From Marinibactrum halimedae (GTDB lineage Bacteria; Pseudomonadota; Gammaproteobacteria; Pseudomonadales; Cellvibrionaceae): a DNA stretch of 35,981 nucleotides. Position numbers and translations under genes: made by a program. The DNA is taken from contig NZ_JAJQVM010000043.1 of the NCBI RefSeq assembly GCF_021234875.1, forward strand, positions 1 to 35,981. The letters are read 5' to 3'. This document shows positions 1-7,221 of this stretch, piece after piece. Numbering within the stretch: the first letter of the stretch is position 1; each line of letters opens with the position of its first letter. The notes below the pieces were generated by a model. It was given only the letters and a program-made list of their open reading frames with translations, did not search any database and was not told where the DNA came from.

Positions 1-79
1 TTTGAAAAGGAGGAGATTCTACAGGGAAATTGAGTTTGTCGAATTAGCGTTGTAGGGAGCGGGTTGGATACGATGTTAA

Positions 80-694
80 TTGGGTAGGAATAGGCTGGAT
101 CGTTCGATGGTAGTTTGGGAAATTACAGGTACATTTAACGGCATTGTGGGCTCCAATGGCTTGGCCACATCGGAGTCGATGATGGGGCTGGGATTCATGA
201 TGATGGGTGGCCGAAGTATGGCCGAACAGATTTATGATGGCGCGGTTGATATTTACAATGAAGTGACCAGTAATTATGCGGCGGGAGAATTCCAGCAAGC
301 CGGTGTGGCAGCGTCTGGTGTGGTTGGAATGGCGCTTACTCGTAGGCCGGTTGGGAAGGGGCTGACCCGAGCTGAAAAAAATGACATTGCAACCTTAAGG
401 AAACCTCATGGAGAGGTACATGTTAAAGATATAAATCAAGCAAGAAAGTTACTTGATAATATGCCTGAACTGAAGCCCGCTACGCAGCTTAGATTAACTC
501 CTAATCCTGGTGGAGGGTTGGCTAATGGTTTTAAAGATGCGAAAGGAACGTATAGGGGAGATTTAATAAATAAATCCAATCCCACGGGGCCAGTCCACCC
601 TGGCGTACAAAACCCAAATCATGCTAATTTCCCACATTTTAATATAACGCTACCAGATGGTAATAAATCAGCAATAATTATTAGTGGCTCTTAA
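80..694 (+). CDS. Orphan polymorphic-toxin C-terminal fragment (CdiA-CT/Rhs-type tip)
   Basis: The open frame starts with TTG at 80, has no signal peptide and follows stops in all upstream frames, so it is a 3'-end fragment of a larger toxin and not a complete gene. Residues 1 to about 95 are Gly/Met/Ala-rich, like the pre-toxin linkers of CdiA or Rhs proteins. The last ~100 residues look like a compact toxin domain ending in His/Asn-rich motifs (HPGVQNPNHANFPHFNI), which would suit a small nuclease, but I do not recognise the family. An immunity-like gene follows only 3 nt after the stop. Gene order and size fit a toxin/immunity pair. The toxin activity and the CdiA versus Rhs origin are inferences. 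Confidence 0.6.
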   Translation: MGRNRLDRSMVVWEITGTFNGIVGSNGLATSESMMGLGFMMMGGRSMAEQIYDGAVDIYNEVTSNYAAGEFQQAGVAASGVVGMALTRRPVGKGLTRAEKNDIATLRKPHGEVHVKDINQARKLLDNMPELKPATQLRLTPNPGGGLANGFKDAKGTYRGDLINKSNPTGPVHPGVQNPNHANFPHFNITLPDGNKSAIIISGS

Positions 695-697
695 ATT

Positions 698-1135
698 ATG
701 AATATAAATGAAATAGAGAATTACTTGAATTCCGGAAGTACTAAATCGATTTGTATTGATCGAAGGCTATCTGATACATATGAAGGTTTTGTCAGAGACT
801 TAGTTATAAAGAGAGATCAGACCCTTTCTGTCGAATATAATACTTATGGTTACGATGAGGGTGGGTTAGTGCTGCTATTAAAGTACGAAAATTTTGAGTT
901 GCTCATAAAAAGTATAGAGTGTTACCTTGGATTAAAATTAACGGAGTGGATGAATGTTAATAAGTCAGGATATTATCCTGATAACCCCAAAATAGTTGAC
1001 TTTGATGTGTCGGGTAGGTTGTTGAAGCAACATTTGTTTGATCATGAAATCGATTTTCCTAAAGGCTGGATGAATATGGAATTGCCTTCAGATTATTGGG
1101 CCGGTATTTATAATCGAAGAATTAAAGTGCAGTAA
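698..1135 (+). CDS. Putative immunity protein for the upstream orphan toxin
   Basis: This 145-residue acidic, soluble protein starts with ATG 3 nt after the stop of the toxin fragment, so the two are probably translationally coupled. It has no signal peptide or membrane segment and is AT-rich, as toxin-specific immunity genes usually are. I recognise no family; it has many aromatic residues towards the C-terminus (near DYWAGIYNRR). The expected role is to bind and neutralise the cognate toxin tip in the cytoplasm. The assignment rests on position and size only. Confidence 0.55.
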   Translation: MNINEIENYLNSGSTKSICIDRRLSDTYEGFVRDLVIKRDQTLSVEYNTYGYDEGGLVLLLKYENFELLIKSIECYLGLKLTEWMNVNKSGYYPDNPKIVDFDVSGRLLKQHLFDHEIDFPKGWMNMELPSDYWAGIYNRRIKVQ

Positions 1136-1437
1136 AGCCTGTTTTTTTGTGTATTTTTTATTAAGTATATTTTATAAATTAGTGTCATGATTTTTACCGT
1201 CTGATTTTTGTAAGTTGATAGAATAAAAATAATCACTTATTCGGAAATTTGAAAAACGTTCTTTAAAAATTTAATTTTGATTGAGGGCGATTAGAACGAA
1301 GAATAAAGAGGGGTAGGCGTTATCTAAAAGTCTATCTAATAGGGAAGACTCTTAAAACTCCTTAGTGTTGAAAAGGCTACCTCATTACATTAATAGAGCG
1401 CCCAGTGCGTCGGGACGAAGCTGGTAGTAAATCAAGC
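1136..1437. other. AT-rich intergenic stretch without a gene
   Basis: About 300 bp of AT-rich sequence between the immunity gene and the transposase remnant. I see no convincing open frame, tRNA or strong hairpin terminator. The right end may be debris of the IS whose transposase fragment follows. Confidence 0.4.
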
Positions 1438-1659
1438 CTAATTATCATGAGGGGCCAGCCAAGAGGCAATGATTCTGGCAATTTGATTCAAACATAGGTT
1501 TTTATTTTTAAAAAAGTGTTTCAAACGTTTGTGGTTAGAAGCAATTTGAGCGGTCCCTCCCATGTGTTCGGCCAATACCGCGAGATTGACACTTTCAGAG
1601 ATAACGAGATTAATCATGAAGTGCGCCAAACATTCAGCACGAGATTGATGCCAGCCCAA
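1438..1659 (-). pseudogene. IS4-family transposase, N-terminal remnant
   Basis: A 73-residue frame on the minus strand beginning at TTG (1659) carries the typical N-terminus of IS4/IS10-like transposases: GWHQSR, then a Leu/Val-rich segment with VNLAVLA, then NHKRLKHFF, then IARIIASWLAP. Full transposases of this family are several hundred residues long and carry a DDE triad. Here the frame stops right after SWLAPHDN, before any catalytic residue, and the usual first ~15 residues are also missing. It is therefore an inactive scrap of an insertion sequence and shows past IS activity beside the orphan toxin pair. Confidence 0.65.
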
Positions 1660-1680
1660 TAGTGCTTAAGTTTGTGGGTC

Positions 1681-1759
1681 AGTGAGCGAACGTCTTCATT
1701 TATCGGTTACACCTTTGGTTTGGTCACTTTAATGTACCGTATGAAGGCGTTTGCTCACT
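1681..1759. repeat. Imperfect inverted repeat (19-bp arms, 41-nt centre)
   Basis: AGTGAGCGAACGTCTTCAT (1681-1699) pairs with ATGAAGGCGTTTGCTCACT (1741-1759) with two mismatches, and an inner CGGT(T)ACA / TGTACCG pairing extends the hairpin. It lies between the transposase remnant and the F-box-like gene, downstream of both genes' relevant ends on the minus strand. There is no T-tract, so it does not look like a standard terminator. It could be a small miniature element or a leftover IS end. Confidence 0.6.
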
Positions 1760-1785
1760 CCTGTAGGCTTTTCCAACAGTGTGTT

Positions 1786-2277
1786 TCAGGAATTATTGTT
1801 CCCTACAGAGAGAGATCCTTTCAAATTGATAAGCAATTTTAAATTTTTCTCTTTATACTTTATTCGCTGGCAAAAAGATATGAATTCCGTTAATAAATCG
1901 ATAAGAAATACGCGATAGGTGCTAAAGTTTTCTAGTTCTAACGCTATTGAGATTAAAGCAATAATATCAGTGTGGGCTTGATCAATTGCAGAAACGCTGA
2001 CTTTGGGAAGCTCTGAAAATCCCATCTTTCGGTATATAGTTAGCGTATTGTTTTGTACTTTATTTTTGATCTCCGCATTTTTAAAAAAATCGTTAAATGT
2101 ATCCCGGTGTCTTATGTAAACCGGGCCCTGTTTCAGCTTGGTATTAATGTCCGTATGGTGAGTATCGACAATGCCATTAAAAAGTTTGTTTGTTATTCTG
2201 AGTTTCAAAGCAGAGCTTGGGGGCAGGTCTTTGCTGATTTTTGCGAGCAATTCATTGGGTAAATTGGTGATGCTCAT
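1786..2277 (-). CDS. F-box-like domain protein, function unknown
   Basis: I start the gene at the internal ATG (2277) because a strong Shine-Dalgarno (GGAGAGGAG) sits 10 nt upstream; the longer frame to 2334 lacks one. This gives 163 residues. Residues ~3-37 read ITNLPNELLAKISKDLPP followed by SSALKLRITNKLFNGIVD, which fits the F-box pattern (LPxELLxxI, then L..S..LxLR..nK.F...). F-boxes in eukaryotes bind Skp1 and recruit targets to ubiquitin ligases; in bacteria they occur mainly in effectors of host-associated species. The rest is helical and Leu-rich (LISIALELENF, FLIDLLTEFISF) with no domain I know. No secretion signal is visible. The F-box call is from motif reading only. Confidence 0.55.
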   Translation of the reverse strand: MSITNLPNELLAKISKDLPPSSALKLRITNKLFNGIVDTHHTDINTKLKQGPVYIRHRDTFNDFFKNAEIKNKVQNNTLTIYRKMGFSELPKVSVSAIDQAHTDIIALISIALELENFSTYRVFLIDLLTEFISFCQRIKYKEKNLKLLINLKGSLSVGNNNS

Positions 2278-2482
2278 TTGATTTAATCTCCTCTCCAGGT
2301 TTCTTGTCAATTCCATTTCGAGTAGAGAATGCAAACTTCTATTCAGGAGCTATTCTAGCGAAAAAAGGAATTGGTTAATATTACCCGTTATTACACCAGT
2401 CGTAAGCATAGCCCGCCTCTGATTTCTTTGAAATATGCTGACGACTTTTTTAACACTTTAACTTCTTTCTTAAATCGTTATG

Positions 2483-2728
2483 TTAGACTGGTTGAAGTTC
2501 AATAGATACAATTGCTACGTATATGTCACTTACGATGATACACACAAAGAAAAACAGCGCACTGTTGGCGGCAGAAATAAAATTACCTAAAAACAATGTA
2601 GAGGGTACGGATAGCAATTCGTCGAGTATGGAGTACAAGCACACAAACCCTGTAATAAAACCAACGATTGCAAATAAATGTGCGGTAAAAAGTAATATCC
2701 GCTTTTCTTACGGGTATAAATGTGGCAT
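2483..2728 (-). pseudogene. Broken small membrane-protein gene
   Basis: On the minus strand an ATG at 2728 gives MPHLYP, then an in-frame TAA (2710-2708), then 74 codons without a stop to 2483. The 74 residues form two clear hydrophobic segments (ILLFTAHLFAIVGFITGF... and ANSALFFFVCIIVSDIYVA...) joined by an acidic loop (LDELLSVPS). This is much more protein-like than the plus-strand frame over the same bases. I read it as a two-helix inner membrane protein inactivated by a nonsense change, or as a 3' fragment. No family is recognised. A second decayed copy of its 3' end may lie at 4002-4037. Confidence 0.35.
2498..2533. repeat. 36-bp direct repeat, copy 1
   Basis: The block starting TTCAATAGATACAATTGC recurs at 4002-4037 with 29 of 36 positions identical and the same orientation. 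On the minus strand both copies read in one frame to a ...VSIE... peptide, so they may be the ends of two copies of one decayed gene. Confidence 0.5.
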
Positions 2729-2772
2729 CTTTGTGGTCGTATGCTTTGTTTGTCACTGACTCTTTTGCCGGA

Positions 2773-2809
2773 AAAAAGCGGATAGGTTATTTCTTGTTGA
2801 CCGCTTTTT
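2773..2809. terminator. Hairpin AAAAAGCGG / CCGCTTTTT, terminator-like
   Basis: A 9-bp stem (2773-2781 with 2801-2809) with a 19-nt loop and A/T tracts on both sides could terminate transcription in either direction. Its left arm is also an exact 11-bp inverted match (TATCCGCTTTT, 2696-2706) to a site 67 bp upstream, so alternative pairings exist. No intact gene clearly feeds into it. Confidence 0.4.
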
Positions 2810-2945
2810 CTACCTCGTTAAGTGATGCACTTCGGTGTTGAATCCGCCAAACATAGTTATCAATAAACACAGCATTAACAAACACCTTGATTGATAAAAA
2901 ACCATTTAACCGAAAACAATACGGATTAGTATTAAGGAAAATGTC

Positions 2946-3701
2946 ATGAGTTTTGAAATGTTAGACAAGGCAGGAACTGACCCAAGCTGTATGTATGATG
3001 GCCTTTCATGTCGCACATCTGGTGCTCTACTGGAAGATGAATTTCTCAAAAACGGAAAAGGAATGAAGTTTTTCCCCTGGATTAAAATAAACCATATTTA
3101 CGCCAATATTACCGCAGAAACCGGCGGCTGGATGGCGTTAATTGCTCGCTTATACTGCCAGGGTTATCGAAAATTTCGAGTACTTTCTGGTCGTCATGGT
3201 GACGTTTATAACTACGATAATAATTTATTCGGGGGAGGATTCTACGGGGAAGATCGCCAACGAAAAATCAACATGGAAAACGGTACATCCACTTTTGGTA
3301 ACGGTTCAACTCAAGTTAACTACATTACCGTGCCAGAAACAATCAGCATCGACGTTGTGGACATGGCCACTTACAGTTTTGGTCAACAAACTCAAGGGAT
3401 AAAGCTACAATCCAAAATCGCCAAGGCACGCGGTGAAGTATTAATTCTTTCCTGGTGTTTCAGTTTATATGCTTTTAACAGCCTGACTATCAATAAAGTA
3501 GTTGAATTACAGCAACACGAATATCAACACCAAAACGAACCACTATACAAAGGTATATCCGGCTTTGGGGTTGCTTCAATGACCGCTATTGGAGCCGTAA
3601 AGGTTCGAGAAAACGCAAAATGGACCGTAAAACGCCACCATGAATTTTGTTACCCGGTAAGAAATGTCATTATGAATGATTGGATGTGGGCTTATCAGTA
3701 A
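2946..3701 (+). CDS. Hypothetical protein, 251 residues
   Basis: The start ATG at 2946 has AAGGA 8 nt upstream (2933-2937); an earlier ATG at 2941 is out of frame and stops at once. The protein is soluble, rich in aromatic and Gly residues (GHGDV-like HGDVYNYDNNLFGGGFYG around 95-105) and ends in ...NDWMWAYQ. There is no signal peptide, transmembrane segment or motif that I can assign to a family. A good hairpin terminator follows 12 bp after the stop, so it is probably a single-gene transcript. It lies among mobile-element debris, which suggests an acquired gene. I cannot suggest a function. Confidence 0.7.
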   Translation: MSFEMLDKAGTDPSCMYDGLSCRTSGALLEDEFLKNGKGMKFFPWIKINHIYANITAETGGWMALIARLYCQGYRKFRVLSGRHGDVYNYDNNLFGGGFYGEDRQRKINMENGTSTFGNGSTQVNYITVPETISIDVVDMATYSFGQQTQGIKLQSKIAKARGEVLILSWCFSLYAFNSLTINKVVELQQHEYQHQNEPLYKGISGFGVASMTAIGAVKVRENAKWTVKRHHEFCYPVRNVIMNDWMWAYQ

Positions 3702-3713
3702 GCTTTATTTATA

Positions 3714-3753
3714 TGAAAACTGGCTGCATTGTGAAAATTACAGCCAGTTTTCA
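3714..3753 (+). terminator. Strong hairpin terminator after the 251-residue gene
   Basis: TGAAAACTGGCTG (3714-3726) is perfectly complementary to CAGCCAGTTTTCA (3741-3753), with a 14-nt loop. The T-run lies within the descending arm. It begins 12 bp after the stop at 3701. Confidence 0.7.
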
Positions 3754-4455
3754 CATTGTATATTTACAGCACTTCAAACACTGTAAATAACAATATCTGG
3801 GTAGTAGCCAAATGAAAATTTTTTTACTTTAGAACGCCTTTTTCCATTATTGCTGTCACCCAATATGTATGAATTTGATCGCCATTTCTCACACTTTTTG
3901 CTGGTGAGTAGGCTTACTTAATTGAGCTTAGTGCTATTTAAATAATTAAAAGTTAGTAACGTCGCTCTAAGTTGGCTTTGGTGTTTGTTATTAAAGTAAA
4001 ATTCAATAGATACACTTGCTGCATGTGTGCCACTTAGAAAAAGTTTTTCTGAAGGAAAAGGGTATTTACACTTCCTATACCCAAACGATCGATGATCTGT
4101 CCAGATAAATATTAAAGAACTCTTGCCGTTAATCGATCACATCAAATCTTCTATCAAGTAAATGATATCTCAACCGCTAAAAATCATTCGTTTTTTTCAG
4201 TTGGGCGAGCACAGTCCTTTTGGGAGCCAATTTGCCTTTCGTGCGTCATCGGAGCAGCTAGTGGATCTTGCTAACGTAATAGGGTGCCCATGATAATTTG
4301 GTCGAGTATAATCGTAGGTTAATCAGACATTCCTTAAGTCAATGAAAAGAGGATGCAAAAATAGATCGATCACATGTTTATCGGTTCGATGTATTCTCAA
4401 TTTTCGTCTCAGTCGTTATGCTGAGATTCCATATTAACCCCTGCGGATTTTTGCT
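3754..4455. other. Gene-poor region with a decayed repeat
   Basis: About 700 bp of AT-rich DNA without a convincing coding frame. It contains the second copy of the 36-bp repeat (4002-4037) and ends in the upstream region of the gamma-glutamyltransferase gene. I see no RNA gene here. Confidence 0.4.
4002..4037. repeat. 36-bp direct repeat, copy 2
   Basis: TTCAATAGATACACTTGC and the following 18 nt match 2498-2533 at 29 of 36 positions. The two copies bracket the broken membrane-protein gene and the 251-residue gene. Confidence 0.5.
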
Positions 4456-6168
4456 ATGAAATTTCTGGTTTTTATTCTTGCGTCACTCATCATAAGTGCA
4501 GTGTCCTCTGCTGCTGACCGAATTACTGGCTTAGTGCATGCCACCCGTTCCGAAGTCATTGCGCCCAATGCGATGGCCGCGACCAGCCAACCCCTCGCGA
4601 CCCAAATCGCGCTGGATATTATGAAACAAGGGGGTAATGCGATTGATGCGGCGATTGCGGCCAATGCGGCGCTTGGGTTAATGGAGCCAACAGGGTGTGG
4701 TATCGGGGGTGATTTATTCGCCATTGTATGGGATGCCAAAACACAAAAACTCTATGGCTTAAACGCGAGTGGGCGATCTCCTCAAGGGTTGTCTTACGAT
4801 CAGTTGCAAAAAGAATTAACGGATTTAGGCCGTGAAGATTTACCGCCCTATGGAATGCTGCCGATAAGTGTGCCAGGCGCGGTGGATGGTTGGTTTGAGT
4901 TACATAACAAATTCGGCCAGCTGGGGATGGATAAAATACTGCAACCGGCGATCAATTATGGCCGATCAGGTTTTCCGGTGAGTGAGTTGATTGCCCATTA
5001 CTGGAATTTATCCGTGCCACGTTTGTCGCCACAGCCAGGTGCGTTTGCAGAGCATTTTACCATTGATGGGCGAGCGCCACGAAAAGGCGAAATATTTCGT
5101 AACCCTGCTTTAGCGAATACCTATCAGCTTATTGCTCAAGGTGGGCGAGATGCGTTTTATAAAGGTGACATCGCGAAAAAAATAGATGCCTTTATGCAGT
5201 CCGAAGGAGGCTACCTTCGTTATGGTGACTTCGCCGCACATCGATCCGACTGGGTTGAGCCCTTAGGTGTCGATTATAAAGGTTACACGCTTTGGGAGTT
5301 GCCGCCCAATGGTCAAGGTATTGCGGCACTTCAGATGCTGCAAATGTTAAAAAATTACGACTTGGGGTCCATGGGCTTTAACAGCGTAGAATCGTTGCAC
5401 ACCTTGGTGGAAGCCAAAAAACTCGCCTACGAAGATCGCGCGAAATTTTATTCAGACCTTTCGTTTCAGCAACAACCTGTCAAAAAACTCATTTCAAAAA
5501 AATACGGTAAAACTCGAGCGAAATTAATTGGAGAGCGAGCCGCCCAGCGGGTAGAGTCTGGCCACGCGGCCCTTGGTTATGGCGATACAATTTATCTCAC
5601 CACGGCGGATAAAGAAGGGAATATGGTATCGCTGATTCAAAGTAATTACCGTGGAATGGGGTCTGGGGTTGTGGTTCCGGGGTTAGGTTTTGTGTTTCAA
5701 GATCGCGGCCAAATGTTTTCCATGGATAAAGACCACGCTAATGTTTACGCGCCAGCAAAACGTCCATTTCACACTATCATACCGGCGTTTGTAACAAAAA
5801 AAGGGCGTCCGTTTATGAGTTATGGTGTGATGGGCGGGGGTATGCAACCGCAGGGCCACGTACAAATATTGGTGAACATGGTAGATTATGGCATGAATGT
5901 ACAAGAGGCGGGAGACGCTCCACGTTGGCAACATTTGGGCTCGACCGAACCCACTGAAGGTGCGGATACCTACCTTGTCGACGGCGGTTACATCGAACTT
6001 GAAACCGGCGTACCTTATCAGGTAGTAAGAGAACTTATGCAAAAAGGCCACAAGGTGCGTTTTGGCGTGGGCGGTTACGGTGGTTACCAGGCCATTATGC
6101 GCGATGAAAACGGCGTGTATTACGGTGCGTCCGAATCGCGAAAAGACGGCGCCGCCGCTGGTTTTTAA
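4456..6168 (+). CDS. ggt: Gamma-glutamyltransferase (GGT), periplasmic
   Basis: This 570-residue precursor belongs to the N-terminal nucleophile hydrolase GGT family, which cleaves or transfers the gamma-glutamyl group of glutathione and related peptides. A signal peptide covers residues 1-20 (MKFLVFILASLIISAVSSAA, then D). The family signature follows: NAIDAAIAANAALGLMEPTG at 61-80 and CGIGGDLFAI at 81-90. GDT at 376-378 with YLTTADKEGNMVS after it marks the autocleavage site; Thr378 should become the new N-terminus and nucleophile of the small subunit. SGVVVPGLGFVFQDRG and GGGMQPQGHVQ are the usual small-subunit glycine motifs. The length is normal. The ATG lacks a clear Shine-Dalgarno, but the signal peptide fixes the start. 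It stands alone, ended by a hairpin at 6216. The choice between GGT and a related acylase is open, but catalytic residues are intact. Confidence 0.9.
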   Translation: MKFLVFILASLIISAVSSAADRITGLVHATRSEVIAPNAMAATSQPLATQIALDIMKQGGNAIDAAIAANAALGLMEPTGCGIGGDLFAIVWDAKTQKLYGLNASGRSPQGLSYDQLQKELTDLGREDLPPYGMLPISVPGAVDGWFELHNKFGQLGMDKILQPAINYGRSGFPVSELIAHYWNLSVPRLSPQPGAFAEHFTIDGRAPRKGEIFRNPALANTYQLIAQGGRDAFYKGDIAKKIDAFMQSEGGYLRYGDFAAHRSDWVEPLGVDYKGYTLWELPPNGQGIAALQMLQMLKNYDLGSMGFNSVESLHTLVEAKKLAYEDRAKFYSDLSFQQQPVKKLISKKYGKTRAKLIGERAAQRVESGHAALGYGDTIYLTTADKEGNMVSLIQSNYRGMGSGVVVPGLGFVFQDRGQMFSMDKDHANVYAPAKRPFHTIIPAFVTKKGRPFMSYGVMGGGMQPQGHVQILVNMVDYGMNVQEAGDAPRWQHLGSTEPTEGADTYLVDGGYIELETGVPYQVVRELMQKGHKVRFGVGGYGGYQAIMRDENGVYYGASESRKDGAAAGF

Positions 6169-6215
6169 ATTGCTAAGTGTCGAGAGCTGTCAAAGGGGTT
6201 ACCCTTTTAATTAAA

Positions 6216-6241
6216 AAAGGCCATCAATAATGATGGCCTTT
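6216..6241. terminator. Bidirectional hairpin terminator between ggt and the OMP gene
   Basis: AAAGGCCATCA (6216-6226), loop ATAA, TGATGGCCTTT (6231-6241): an 11-bp perfect stem. The A-run on its left gives a T-run for minus-strand transcripts, so it best serves the convergent outer membrane protein gene and can also stop ggt transcripts. Confidence 0.75.
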
Positions 6242-6279
6242 CTGTGTATGATGCCGAATTATTGGTTGAAATAATCAAC

Positions 6280-6825
6280 TTAAAAATGAATAAGTGCACC
6301 CAGCGAGAGATTGGAAATTTCATCGTCTGCATCAAAGGATTGGTATTTTAGTGTCATTGAAAAATTCTCACCAAAGTGCGCTGTTGCCCCCAAGCCTAAA
6401 CTTAAATCAAATCCGTCCTCATTGGCAGTGATACTGAAGTCGTTTCCATCTATTGATTGAAAACGAGCATCTGCCTCTACCTCCCAGTAAAAAACCCCCG
6501 CTTCTGCAAACAGTTCAAACGAATCACTCAACGGTAAAATACCTACCGCAGAGAAATCAAGCACATCGATTTTGTTTTCAAATTCAACGATACCCTGTTC
6601 CAATACCTCATTGAACTCGTATGTTCCTAAATCTATATAGGACAATTCTAGAGCAAAGTGTTCAAAAAACTTATACCCACCGACGATGCCGTAGGTTGTT
6701 TCATCATCGAATCCAGACACATCCACACTCGACTCACCCACTGAGATCCCTGTATAAAAACCCTCAGCAGAGACCACTGACGATAAAATGAGTAAAGATG
6801 AGGCCAATACACCCTTTTTAAACAT
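6280..6825 (-). CDS. OmpA-like outer membrane beta-barrel protein
   Basis: The 181-residue protein has a signal peptide (residues 1-20, MFKKGVLASSLLILSSVVSA, then E) and starts FYTGISVGESSVDV, the usual first strand of small OmpA/OmpX-type barrels. Alternating hydrophobic strands follow (YGIVGGYKFFEHFALELSYIDLG, DFSAVGILPLSD, LFAEAGVFYWEVEA, LSLGLGATAHFG, MTLKYQSFD) and it ends in LGALIHF, with the C-terminal Phe that the BAM machinery recognises. Size and strand number fit an 8-stranded barrel without a peptidoglycan-binding domain. The start is supported by GAAGGA 7 nt before the ATG. It is a single gene with its own terminator. Its role cannot be told from sequence; stability or small-solute functions are common for such barrels. 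Confidence 0.85.
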   Translation of the reverse strand: MFKKGVLASSLLILSSVVSAEGFYTGISVGESSVDVSGFDDETTYGIVGGYKFFEHFALELSYIDLGTYEFNEVLEQGIVEFENKIDVLDFSAVGILPLSDSFELFAEAGVFYWEVEADARFQSIDGNDFSITANEDGFDLSLGLGATAHFGENFSMTLKYQSFDADDEISNLSLGALIHF

Positions 6826-7221
6826 AATAGCTTCCTTCGTTTTGCTGTCTTACAAAACCCATGGTAAATGAAATAAGATGGACTCAGAAATTCAAAAGCT
6901 TTGGAAAAAGAGGCCCTATTTATACTTGTATGCATACCTAAGCCCCTTTCTCTGAGTTAACTTCATGGTATAAATCAGGCCGGAAATAAACAACTCAGCG
7001 GAAGGGAAATGTCTGATTTGTACAAGCAAATGTCGTTCAAGTGCAATAAAGATCAAATCGTGCTCAATTAAAAGTTAGAATTTCTATTTAATCTTGAAGG
7101 TAACGATTGTTAATATCAAACTTTGAAAGTTTTTTATCGATAATAGAAGAGTTATTCCACATTCATTAAGCAAGTATGAGGGCAATGTATTCAGATGTTC
7201 AGTACTATTCTGCCATGCTTG
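6826..7221. other. Intergenic region upstream of the OMP gene
   Basis: About 400 bp separating the OMP gene (whose promoter should lie here, reading leftwards) from the 3' end of the sensor kinase gene. A 10-bp palindrome GTATGCATAC and a TATAAA-like hexamer occur near 6915-6940 on the minus strand, but no clear -35/-10 pair can be fixed. No coding frame is convincing. Confidence 0.35.

Noticed and set aside
2479-2490. GTTAGAC, resembling the core of an integron attC site
   Set aside because: I could not find a partner core with the right spacing and inner arms, so a cassette site is not supported.
2523-2759. 78-residue plus-strand frame
   Set aside because: It has low-complexity, non-protein-like composition and no ribosome site; the opposite strand gives a much better membrane-protein reading.
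5683-6051. 122-residue frame antisense to ggt
   Set aside because: Fully inside the gamma-glutamyltransferase gene; no motif, no ribosome site.
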